Below, piece after piece: positions 1 through 9,347 of a stretch of 64,000 nt of DNA. Position 1 is the first letter of the stretch, and every line of letters begins with the position of its first letter. The stretch comes from Nymphaea colorata (taxonomy: Eukaryota > Streptophyta > Magnoliopsida > Nymphaeales > Nymphaeaceae): the NCBI RefSeq assembly GCF_008831285.2, contig NC_045147.1, positions 7,346,334 through 7,410,333 on the forward strand, in the 5' to 3' direction. The notes beneath the pieces were generated by a model that saw only the letters and a program-made list of their open reading frames with translations, ran no database searches and had not been told where the DNA came from. The translations under genes and the position numbers were made by a program.

Positions 1-285
1 TAAACAACAAATCAAACAAATGAAGTGCAGGCAGAATAACAACATTCAACTATCTTTAAGAGGGTGTGATTTTATCTATGTTGCTAAGGTACACCAAACG
101 ACCTTGGGTATCTTAGGCTAATCTAGGTGACCAGCTTTTTAGAAATGTGGACATATATGCCTAGGCAACCATGAGCCTAGGCATTTTGACTAAAAAGCAA
201 AAAAATTATTTGGCCTTTCCAAAGACATATTTTCTTAAATATTAAGAAGAGAAGAACCATTATACTGCTGTCAAATTTGTGTTTT
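1..285. other. Intergenic or intronic DNA, no gene seen
   Basis: AT-rich sequence with two CCTAGG-type motifs around 160-185. Similar CCTAGG-rich sequence with a following TTTTGAC occurs at 14385-14425 on the other side of Copia-1, so the two flanks may once have been one older repeat. No reading frame resembles a protein. It could lie inside a long intron of the HIP gene. Confidence 0.5.
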
Positions 286-290
286 ACAAT

Positions 291-472
291 TGTTGCGAGA
301 GAGAGAGAGAGAGGCGGCAAAAAGTTGAAGTTCATTACGTGACCCGAATCTCTATTAAGAGATTAGGGTTAGGGAAAATTACAAGAAAAGTCCACTAAAA
401 ATAACAAAACATTTAAAGAGATCCTCCCTAACTTCCTAATATTTCAGAAAACCCCTTTTTGTATCTTTAACA
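291..472 (-). repeat. Copia-1 3' LTR
   Basis: This 182-bp LTR lies to the left because the element is on the minus strand. It contains a (GA)n tract near 300-312 and a short inverted AATCTCT...AGAGATT motif. The reverse-complement polypurine tract CTCCCCCTCAAG follows directly at 473-484. The copy at 13310-13493 is nearly identical. Confidence 0.95.
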
Positions 473-479
473 CTCCCCC

Positions 480-1440
480 TCAAGCTGGAACATATATATC
501 AATCATGCTCAACTTGTTACAACATCTCAGGAAATCGCCTATGGGAAGAGCTTTAGTGAGAATATCTGCTGCCTGATCTTCTGAGGAGACATGAATAGTG
601 CTAACAATTCCTCTTTGAACTAAGTCCCGAATATAGTGGCAATCCACTTCAATGTGTTTAGTCCTCTCATGGAAGACAGGATTGTTAGCGATATATGTAG
701 CTGTCTTGTTGTCACAATACATTTTCATTGGGAGATTCACTGAGACACCGAACTCTACAAGTAGTGATCTAACCCACGAAATTTCAGCCGCAGTTTGAGC
801 CATAGCCCTACATTCCGACTTAGCACTAGAACGAGCCACAACATTCTGCTTCTTGCTCCTCCAGGAACTAAGATTACCGCCCACAAAGACACAAAAACCG
901 GTAGTAGACTTCCTGTCATCTAAAGATCCAGCATAATCAGCATCACTATACGCCTCGATGTCAACACATTCTCCTTTCTTGAACCATAGCCCCTTTCCCG
1001 GGGCTGATTTCAAGTATCTTACAATCATTAGAGCTGCATCCCAGTGAACTTTTCGGGGTTTTTCCATGAATTGGCTCAACTTATTCACAGCAAAGCTAAT
1101 GTCGGGACGAGTGACAGTCAAATATAACAGTTTCCCTATCAGAGATCTGTAAGATCTAGAGTCAAACGGCTCTGAGTCATCATCATGTATATGAATGCGA
1201 GGATTCATGGGAAGTGTGGCAGGTTTAGCCCCCAATAGTCCCGTTTCCTGTAGAAGATCAAGAACATATTTCCTATGAGACACTACAACTCCTTTATTAC
1301 TACGAGCCACCTCAATACCAAGAAAATAACGAAGTTGTCCAAGGTCTTTCGTAACAAAGTGTTGCTGTAAAAACTCCTTTGTTTGAGCTATTTCTTGATC
1401 ATTTTCCCCTATAAGAACAATATCATCCATGTAGACAATC
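480..1440 (-). pseudogene. Copia-1 pol 3' part: RT palm end and RNase H
   Basis: This is the C-terminal third of the Copia-1 polyprotein. It opens with the RT catalytic motif VYMDDIVL and continues through LGQLRYFLGIEV, TRPDISFAVNKLSQFME and the RNase H block YSDADYAGS...SSWRSKKQ, with ERTKHIEVDCHYIRD near the end and the stop at 480-482. The upstream part of the same protein is at 9348-12603; removing Copia-2 and one copy of AATAT rejoins the frame without a shift. This piece has no internal stop, but the whole polyprotein is broken further upstream. Its product would have primed and copied element RNA in cytoplasmic particles. Confidence 0.93.
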
Positions 1441-1445
1441 AATAT

Positions 1446-1667
1446 TGTTGAATAAGAAAAGTTTTATGTTTTAGGAGGTTCCTTATAATATTAAAGAGTT
1501 ATAAGGTCTCTTTAATATTTTCCTTATTTCCCATTGACTTATTTTGTAAATCCCTTTTTACCCTAATCTCTTTTATAAGAGAGATAAGGGTTATCGTAAT
1601 AACAAGTTCTTTTAGTTCAATCTCACGGCAGCTTCTCTCTCTCACTCTCTTCTTCTCCGCTGCAACA
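1446..1667 (+). repeat. Copia-2a 5' LTR
   Basis: This 222-bp LTR begins TGTTGAATAAG and ends CGCTGCAACA. It differs from the LTRs at 3938 and 9137 in a block near 1590-1615 (ATAACAAGTTC here, CAGAGTTATCAAGG there). It is followed directly by the PBS. Confidence 0.95.
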
Positions 1668-1679
1668 TGGTATCAGAGC
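1668..1679 (+). other. Primer-binding site (initiator Met-tRNA), Copia-2a
   Basis: TGGTATCAGAGC lies immediately after the LTR end and is complementary to the 3' end of plant initiator Met-tRNA, the usual copia primer. Confidence 0.93.
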
Positions 1680-2365
1680 TATGGACGTGACTGGAGACTT
1701 GAAGCACACAGCCAGCGCGCGGACGTGACGCACACCGTCGGCGATCCTCCGCCTCCTTTCAGGCTTGATCTCTTCTACTTCCTCTGTTTCTTTCTCCTTC
1801 ACCTCTCGCCTGTTCTAGTTGCTGTTTTCCAGCAACGGAACAGTGTGGAGGAGTCTATTCACGCTAGGAGAGATGCGTGAATAGACTCCAGCCGTGGATT
1901 TTTCAGAAGTGAATATAGTATCGCAGCTGTGTGGGAGTCTGCGCTGATTAATCGCCTATGATTTGATATGTTATATGATCAACGCAGCCAAGTGGAGGAC
2001 TGCTATCTATGACGTCTATGGCAAGTTTATGTTGATGGTTTTATTTGTTGTCGTTATTCATGATCTGTGAAGGATAAACTGTGGTACAGCAGCGTTAGAT
2101 GCATAAATAGATAAGTCGTTCGTCAGCGCAAACAATACAAACAGTGGGGATTGTTGTGGGCTTGCTGATAGCAGCGTTTTTCTGTCTTCAGATTGCAGTC
2201 CTCTTTGTTGTGGTATTGCTGTCAACAGTTGGACAGCAGGTTGATTGTTTCTGCGCATCTAACTTTGTCGTGTGGGACGTCTGTTCTTGTTGGTCAGTTT
2301 CTTTTTCAATAGAAATATATATATATTCTCTCGCTATTGGTGGTTGATCTCTTGTGGACAGATTT
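1680..2365 (+). other. Copia-2a untranslated leader
   Basis: This region between PBS and gag is about 690 bp. It contains an inverted motif near 1850-1890 (GGAGTCTATTCACGC...GCGTGAATAGACTCC), a perfect stem of 15 bp in the RNA and a plausible packaging or dimerisation hairpin. The same stem occurs in Copia-2b at about 4340-4380. Small open frames here look like chance. Confidence 0.6.
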
Positions 2366-3937
2366 ATGATGGCTGAAAGTAATAAATCTGATTTTTCTCA
2401 TGAAGTTAAAAGTGGAGGAAATCCATTTTCGTATGGTTCTACTCTAAAGTTAGATGGATCTAACTATGAGATTTGGTCTCGTGTGTTTATGATGTCTGTG
2501 ATTGGACATCAAAAGGAGCATGTTATAGAAGAAAACGAACCTGTTGAAAAGAGTGGAAAATATAGTTCATGGAAGGGAGATAATAATATTGTCATGTCAT
2601 GGATCATGAATAGTGTGCAACCCCAAATTGCATCAACTATTGCATACTACACCTCGGCAAGGCAAATGTGGTATTTCTTGAAACAGACTTACTCGAATGA
2701 CAGGAATATTAGCAAAATATTGCAGGTAGAGGAGGAACTACTTAATCTGCAACAGGGTGACCAAAGTCTTGCTCAGTACTTCGCTTCCCTTAAGTCCATC
2801 TCTGAGCGACTTAAAGCATTACGTCCTCCATGTCCAACATGTTATAAGACCCATGGTGAACAGTCTATGGTTGCGAAATTCCTACAGGGTCTCTCCTCTG
2901 AATATGCAGTAGCAAAGGCTCAGATGCTGACTGGAGCAGAAATCTGTGATCTAGCTGAAGCCTACAACAGGCTTAGTCGTCTTGCTGTGACCCTCTCTTC
3001 ACCGGCCAGTGATATCCATGCCTCTGCCTTAGCAGCTTCAGGAGGACATGGACGCTGTTTCTTCAGGGGAAGAGGCATGGGCCGTGGGTCAGGAGGAGGT
3101 CGGGGGAGATTTCAGTGCACTTATTGTGGGAAAATAGGTCATTTGGAAGACAGATGTTAGGATAAACATGGTCGTCCTACTGCAGCCCCATCCTTAGGCA
3201 GAAATGTTACATCAAAGCTGGGGAAGAACTCTTTACAGTCTTCTATTGGAGCGGCCCAAGCAGCGTCATCAGTAGTAGATGGGTCTTTATCTTCTTCTCA
3301 GCCTGAGACAATGACTGTGAGTATCAATAAGTCAGAGTATGAGGACTTTCTAGCACACAGATCTACTCAGCCATCGACCTCCACAGTTATGACTGACAGC
3401 GCTATGTCTGTTGACACTATCTCACATGATACAGGTACTACTTGGATTATTGATTCAGGGACATCGAGGCACTTTTGTAGTACGCCTTCTATGTTTACTC
3501 TGCTACACTCACTACCTCAGATACGTCATGTGAGACTTGCAGATGGTAGATTGTCACCCATTATGGGATATGGAGATATCAAGATCTCTCAATCTATGAC
3601 TATTCCCAACGTGTTATATGCTCCTAAGTTTCCTACAAATTTGTTATCTGTCGGACAATTGGTTAATGATTTACATTGTCGTGTTACGTTTGACTCTGGT
3701 TTATGTTCATTTCAGGACTTGCCAACTGGGAAGACGATTGGTGGAGGCTATGAGAAAGGGGGCATCTACTTCCTGTCGGATCCCGTGGGTATTGCAGCAT
3801 CATCGATCACATCGTTGTCCTCCTCGTTCCAGTGGCATCTCAGACTTGGTCATCCATCTGTCTCCAAGCTCCGTCATCTCCTTCCACATCTCTCCTTACC
3901 AGAGTCGTTCCAGTGTGAAGCTTGTCAACTTGGCAAA
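2366..3937 (+). pseudogene. Copia-2a gag-protease-integrase fragment
   Basis: The first ATG is at 2366 (MMAESNKSDF). The gag has the usual copia body and an RGRG-rich linker, and ends in the CCHC knuckle CTYCGKIGHLEDRC. A TAG stop (3158-3160) follows the last cysteine directly; Copia-1 has a tryptophan codon there. The frame reopens to the protease, where the active-site motif reads IDSGTSRHFCS, and then to the GAG-pre-integrase HLRLGHPS and CEACQLGK, where the next LTR cuts it off. No RT or RNase H is present, so this copy cannot be autonomous. Confidence 0.93.
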
Positions 3938-4157
3938 TGTTGAACAAGAAAAGTTTTATGTTTTAGGAGGTTCCTTGTAATATTAAAGAGTTATAAGATC
4001 TCTTTAATATTTTCCTTATTTTCCATTGAGTTATTTTGTAAATCCCTTTTTACCCTAATCTCTTTTATAAGAGAGATGAGGGTTATCGTAACAGAGTTAT
4101 CAAGGTTCAACCTCACGGCAGCTTCTCTGTCTCACTCTCTTCTTCTCCGCTGCAACA
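3938..4157 (+). repeat. Copia-2b 5' LTR (middle LTR of the pair)
   Basis: A 220-bp LTR from TGTTGAACAAG to CTGCAACA. It fuses directly to the integrase codons of Copia-2a on the left and to a PBS on the right, so it serves as the 5' LTR of 2b. Confidence 0.95.
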
Positions 4158-4169
4158 TGGTATCAGAGC
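4158..4169 (+). other. Primer-binding site, Copia-2b
   Basis: TGGTATCAGAGC directly follows the middle LTR. Confidence 0.92.
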
Positions 4170-4805
4170 TACGGACGTGACTGGAGACTTGAAGCACACA
4201 GCCAGCGCGCGGACGTGACGCACACCGTCGGCGATCCTCCGTCTCCTTTCAGGCTTGATCTCTTCTACTTCCTCTGTTTTCTTTCTCCTTCACCTCTTGC
4301 CTGTTCTAGTTGCTGTTTTCCAGCAACGGAACAGTGTGGAGGAGTCTATTCACGCTAGGAGAGATGCGTGAATAGACTCCAGCCGTGGATTTTTCAGAAG
4401 TGAATATAGTATCGCAGCTGTGTGGGAGTCTGCGCTGATTAATCGCCTATGATTTGATATGTTATATGATCAATGCAGCCAAGTGGAGGACTGCTATCTA
4501 TGACGTCTATGGCAAGTTTATGTTGATGGTTTTATTTGATGTCGTTATTCATGATCTGTGAAGGATAAACTGTGGTACAGCAGCGTTAGATGCATAAATA
4601 GATAAGTCGTTGGTCAGCGCAAACAATGCAAACAGTGGGGATTCGTTTTCAGTTGTGGGCTTGCTGGTAGCAGCGTTTTTCTGTCTTCAAATTGCAGTCT
4701 TCTTTGTTGTGGTATTGCTGTCAAAAGTTGGACAGCAGGTTGATTGTTTCTGCGCATCTAACGTTGCCGTGTGGGACGTCTGTTCTTGTTGATCAGTTTC
4801 TTTTT

Positions 4806-4825
4806 ATATAGAAATATATATATAC

Positions 4826-4875
<50 letters not shown>
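4806..4875. repeat. (TA)n microsatellite in Copia-2b leader
   Basis: About 70 bp of nearly pure TA just before gag. Copia-2a has only a short TATATATAT at the same place, so the tract expanded after, or differed before, the two copies separated. Confidence 0.92.
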
Positions 4876-4877
<2 letters not shown>

Positions 4878-4914
4878 TCTCGCTATTGGTGGTTGATCTC
4901 TTGTGGACAGATTT

Positions 4915-7900
4915 ATGATGGCTGAAAGTAATAAATCTGATTTTTCTCATGAAGTTAAAAGTGGAGGAAATCCATTTTCGTATGGTTCTAATCTAAAGTT
5001 AGATGGATCTAACTATGAGATTTGGTCTCGTGTGTTTATGATGTCTGTGATTGGACATCAAAAGGAGCATGTTATAGAAGAAAACGAACCTGTTGAAAAG
5101 AGTGGAAAATATAGTTCATGGAAGGGAGATAATAATATTGTCATGTCATGGATCATGAATAGTGTGCAACCCCAAATTGCATCAACTATTGCATACTACA
5201 CCTCGGCAAGGCAAATGTGGTATTTCTTGAAACAGACTTACTCGAATGACAGGAATATTAGCAAAATATTGCAGGTAGAGGAGGAACTACTTAATCTGCA
5301 ACAGGGTGACCAAAGTCTTGCTCAGTACTTCGCTTCCCTTAAGTCCATCTCTGAGCGACTTAAAGCATTACGTCCTCCATGTCCAACATGTTATAAGACC
5401 CATGGTGAACAGTCTATGGTTGCGAAATTCCTACAGGGTCTCTCCTCTGAATATGCAGTAGCAAAGGCTCAGATGCTGACTGGAGCAGAAATCTGTGATC
5501 TAGCTGAAGCCTACAACAGGCTTAGTCGTCTTGCTGTGACCCTCTCTTCACCGGCCAGTGATATCCATGCCTCTGCCTTAGCAGCTTCAGGAGGACGTGG
5601 ACGCGGTTTCTTCAGGGGAAGAGGCATGGGCCGTGGGTCAGGAGGAGGTCGGGGGAGATTTCAGTGCACTTATTGTGGGAAAATAGGTCATTTGGAAGAC
5701 AGATGTTAGGATAAACATGATCGTCCTATTGCAGCGCCATTCTTAGGCAGAAATGTTACATCAAAGCTGGGGAAGAACTCTTTACAGTCTTCTATTGGAG
5801 CGGCCCAAGCAGCGTCATCAGTAGTAGATGGGTCTTTATCTTCTTCTCAGCCTGAGACAATGACTGTGAGTATCAATAAGTCAGAGTATGAGGACTTTCT
5901 AGCACACAGATCTACTCAGCCATCGGCCTCCACAGTTATGACTGACAGCGCTATGTTTGTTGACACTATCTCACATGATACAGGTACTACTTGGATTATT
6001 GATTCAGGGGCATCGAGGCACTTTTGTAGTACGCCTTCTATGTTTACTCTGCTACACTCACTACCTCAGATACGTCATGTGAGACTTGCAGATGGTAGAT
6101 TGTCACCCATTATGGGATATGGAGATATCAAGATCTCTCAATCTATGACTATTCCCAATGTGTTATATTCTCCTAAGTTTCCCACAAATTTGTTATCTGT
6201 TGGACAATTGGTTAATGATTTACATTGTCGTGTTACGTTTGACTCTGGTTTATGTTCATTTCAGGACTTGCCAACTGGGAAGACGATTGGTGGAGGCTAT
6301 GAGAAAGGGGGCATCTACTTCCTGTCGGATCCCGTGGGTATTGCAGCATCATCGATCACATCGTTGTCCTCCTCGTTCCAGTGGCATCTCAGACTTGGTC
6401 ATCCATCTGTCTCCAAGCTCCGTCATCTCCTTCCACATCTCTCCTTACCAGAGTCGTTCCAGTGTGAAGCTTGTCAACTTGGCAAACACACTCGTAGTAG
6501 TTATTCATCGAGTCTTAGTACGTCCAGTTGTGGACTATTTGATCTTCTTCATGTTGATGTGTGGGGTCCTAACAGAGTTGCTAGTAGGTCAAGATTTCGT
6601 TATTTTCTTGTCATCGTAGATGATTATTCTCGAGTCACCTGGGTTTTTCTTTTGAAGGAAAGGTCTGAAGTCGTATGTATTCTCAAAAACCTTATTATTG
6701 AAATAAAGACCCAGTTTGGTATTCTTGTTAAAAACATTCGCACTGATAATGCTCTTGAGTTTAAGGCATCTACCTTAATGAAGTTTTACTCAGATAATGG
6801 CATTTCTCCTCAGTTTACATGTCCCCATACTTCCCAGCAAAATGGAATAGTTGAGCGAAAACATCGTCAACTTTTAAATGTGGTTCGTTCCCTTATGCTT
6901 CATACTAATCTCCCTGCATATTTTTGGGGAGATGCTATTCTTACTGCTTGCTACTTAACCAATCGTTTACCCTCATCCTCCATTGATAACCAGATCCCCA
7001 TTAAACTTGTGCACCCACAAAGATCCTTGTTTCCAGTGGCTCCCAAAGTATTTGGTTGCACATGCTTTGTTCACATTCTTAGACCTACACGTGACAAATT
7101 GGGAGCCCAAGCCATTAAATGCATTTTCATTGACTACTCCAGAAACCATAAAGGGTACAAATGCTTTGATCCCTTGACTCAAAAAGAGTATATCAGTGCG
7201 GATGTCACATTCTTTGAGTCTCAACCTTATTATAGCCTCACTCCTATGTCTACTGAGATGCCACGGTCTCCAGACCCACTACCTATTCCTCCTATTCCTT
7301 TGGAGTCGTTCCCTGTTGAATCTCCTTCGTCTGTTGTGTCCAAGTTTCGTGATCCACCGCTGGTCTACACACGTCGACAGGACCCTTCTCATAATTTTTT
7401 GCCAACCGTTTCTCAGGAGGTAAGTACATCTGAAGCGCATAGCCCTACTCATTCTGATCCTTGTCAAGACTTACCTATTGCTCTTCGCAAAGGCAGACGG
7501 CAATGTACTTTACATCCTATATCTCATTTTGTGTCTACTGATGGGGTTAGTAAAAATATGCAACAATTCATTCATGCTTTGGCTGCTCATACAGTTCCTA
7601 CGTGTCACCAGCAGGCCTTATAAGACACCCAATGGAGACGGGCTATGCAAGATGAGATGGATGCCTTAGTGCAGAGGGGCACTTGGGAACTTGTTGATCC
7701 TCCTCCTCGAAGTGATATTGTTGGCTCAAAGTGGGTATTCACAGTTAAGTATAATTCTGATGGTTCTTTGGAACGATACAAAGCTCGATTGGTTGCTAAG
7801 GGCTACACGCAGACCTACGGTGTGGATTTCTTTGAGACCTTCTCTCCAGTTGCTCGGTTGGGAACCATTCGTCTTATTATTTCTGTGGCTGTCCACCATG

Positions 7901-9129
7901 ACTGGCACATGTATCAACTGGATGTCAAAAACGCCTTTTTGTATGGTGATCTTGATGAGACTGTCTATATGCAACAACCACCGGGATTTGAACGACATGG
8001 AGAGTGTGGAAAAGTGTGCAAGCTGAAGAAAGCTATTTATGGACTCAAACAGAGTCCTCGTGCGTGGTTTCACAAGTTTTCCGAGGTAGTCTCACAGTGT
8101 GGCTTTGTGAGATCTCCTCTTGATCATTCCTTGTTTATCAAGAAGGCTTCCCGAGGTATAACCGTTCTCGTGGTTTATGTTGATGATATTATCCTGATGG
8201 GTGATTCTGATCAAGAAATTTCTGATACAAAGTTGTTTCTTCAAAAACACTTTGTGACGAAAGATCTGGGTTCTCTACGATACTTCTTGGGAATAGAAGT
8301 TGCTCGCAATGGGGAGGGTGTTGTTCTCTCTCAACGGAAGTATGTTCTTGATTTATTGCAGGACACAGGGATGCTAGGAGCTAAACCGGCAAATTTACCT
8401 TTGAATCCACGTATACATCTTCATGATGACCAAACAGAATTAGTGGATTCTAGATCTTACAGATCCCTTATTGGAAAACTTCTCTATGTTACCGTGACAA
8501 GACCAGACATTAGTTTTGCAGTGGGAAAACTAAGTCAATTTATGGAAAAACCAAGGAAAGTTCATTGGGATGCTGATTTGATGGTGGTTAAATATCTGAA
8601 ATCTTCTCCTGGCAAAGGCCTTTTGTTCACAAAAGGCAAGACTCTGAAAGTGGAAGCCTATAGTGATGCTGATTATGCTGGCTCAGTAGAGGACATAAAA
8701 TCTACCACAGGATTTTGTGTATTTGTGGGAGGCAATCTCATATCGTGGAGAAGCAAAAAACAAGGTGTGGTCTCAAGATCTAGTGCAGAATCCGAGTACA
8801 GAGCTATGGCTCAAACAGCAGCAGAAATGACGTGGGCTAGATCCATGCTATCTAGCCTAAGTGTGTCAATCACACTTCCCATGAAGATGTATTGTGACAA
8901 TCAAGCAGCCACACACATTGCAAACAATCCAGTTTTCCATGAAAGAACTAAACATATTGAGGTGGATTGTCATTACATTCGGGATCTCGTTCAAGCAGGA
9001 ACTATTGCCACTGTTCATGTTCCTTCAGAAGATCAAGCTGCAGATATCTTCACCAAAGCTCTTCCTATTGGTGATTTCTCTAGATGTTGTGACAAGCTGA
9101 GCATGTTTAATATGTATGCTCCACCTTGA
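4915..9129 (+). pseudogene. Copia-2b gag-pol polyprotein with two nonsense codons
   Basis: One reading frame runs from ATG 4915 to TGA 9127-9129, interrupted by TAG at 5707-5709 (right after the zinc knuckle) and TAA at 7621-7623 (in the hinge before RT, where relatives read a second leucine). Visible domains: gag body; CCHC knuckle; protease IDSGASRHFCS; integrase zinc region HLRLGH...CEACQLGK, core VDVWGP, FLVIVDDYSR, TDNALEF and SQQNGIVERKHR; RT KARLVAKGYTQTYGVDFF, LDVKNAFLYGDL and VVYVDDIIL; RNase H AYSDADYAGS, SRSSAESEYRAMA and ERTKHIEVD. All known catalytic motifs are intact. The LTR follows after the polypurine tract. Confidence 0.95.
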
Positions 9130-9136
9130 GGGGGAG

Positions 9137-9347
9137 TGTTGAACAAGAAAAGTTTTATGTTTTAGGAGGTTCTTTGTAATATTAAAGAGTTATAAGATCT
9201 CTTTAATATTTTCCATTGAGTTATTTTGTAAATCCCTTTTTACCCTAATCTCTTTTATAAGAGAGATGAGGGTTATCGTAACAGAGTTATCAAGGTTCAA
9301 TCTCACGGCAGCTTCTCTCTCTCACTCTCTTCTTCTCCGCTGCAACA
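9137..9347 (+). repeat. Copia-2b 3' LTR (right end of the pair)
   Basis: A 211-bp LTR preceded by TTGAGGGGGAG and followed by the AATAT duplication (9348-9352). It shares the central block of the middle LTR. Its last 50 bases match the first LTR at the two positions where the middle LTR differs, which is compatible with a recombinant 2b/2a LTR but could also be private changes in the middle LTR. Confidence 0.94.

Larger units (their letters stand above)
1446..3937 (+). mobile_element. Copia-2a: truncated copia element (LTR, leader, gag, protease, start of integrase)
   Basis: It starts with a 222-bp LTR and PBS and runs to the HHCC region of integrase (CEACQLGK), where it stops abruptly at the LTR of Copia-2b. 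The left 5 bp AATAT (1441-1445) matches the 5 bp after the last LTR of the pair (9348-9352), so 1446-9347 behaves as one insertion. Copia-2a and 2b are nearly identical through leader, gag and protease. The simplest history is insertion of 2b into a full-length 2a, followed by recombination between the two right-hand LTRs. Confidence 0.92.
3938..9347 (+). mobile_element. Copia-2b: full-length Ty1/copia element
   Basis: LTRs are at 3938-4157 and 9137-9347, with PBS 4158-4169 and polypurine tract 9126-9136. Total length is about 5.4 kb. The two LTRs agree in the diagnostic 1590-1615-type block, but the right LTR lacks about nine bases within its TTTTCC...TTTTCC stretch. The 5 bp on its left (GCAAA) does not match the AATAT on its right, because the right flank belongs to the outer insertion event. 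All domains are present, with two in-frame stops. Confidence 0.94.

Noticed and set aside
1668-1679. tRNA-like match
   Set aside because: TGGTATCAGAGC is only the primer-binding site complementary to the tRNA 3' end; no cloverleaf surrounds it.
4806-4875. Possible promoter from the long TATA run
   Set aside because: It is a pure TA microsatellite in a retrotransposon leader and is nearly absent in the sister copy.
7691-8073. Additional open frames on both strands inside the copia RT
   Set aside because: They overlap the conserved pol frame and have no protein-like motifs of their own; shadows of the real frame.
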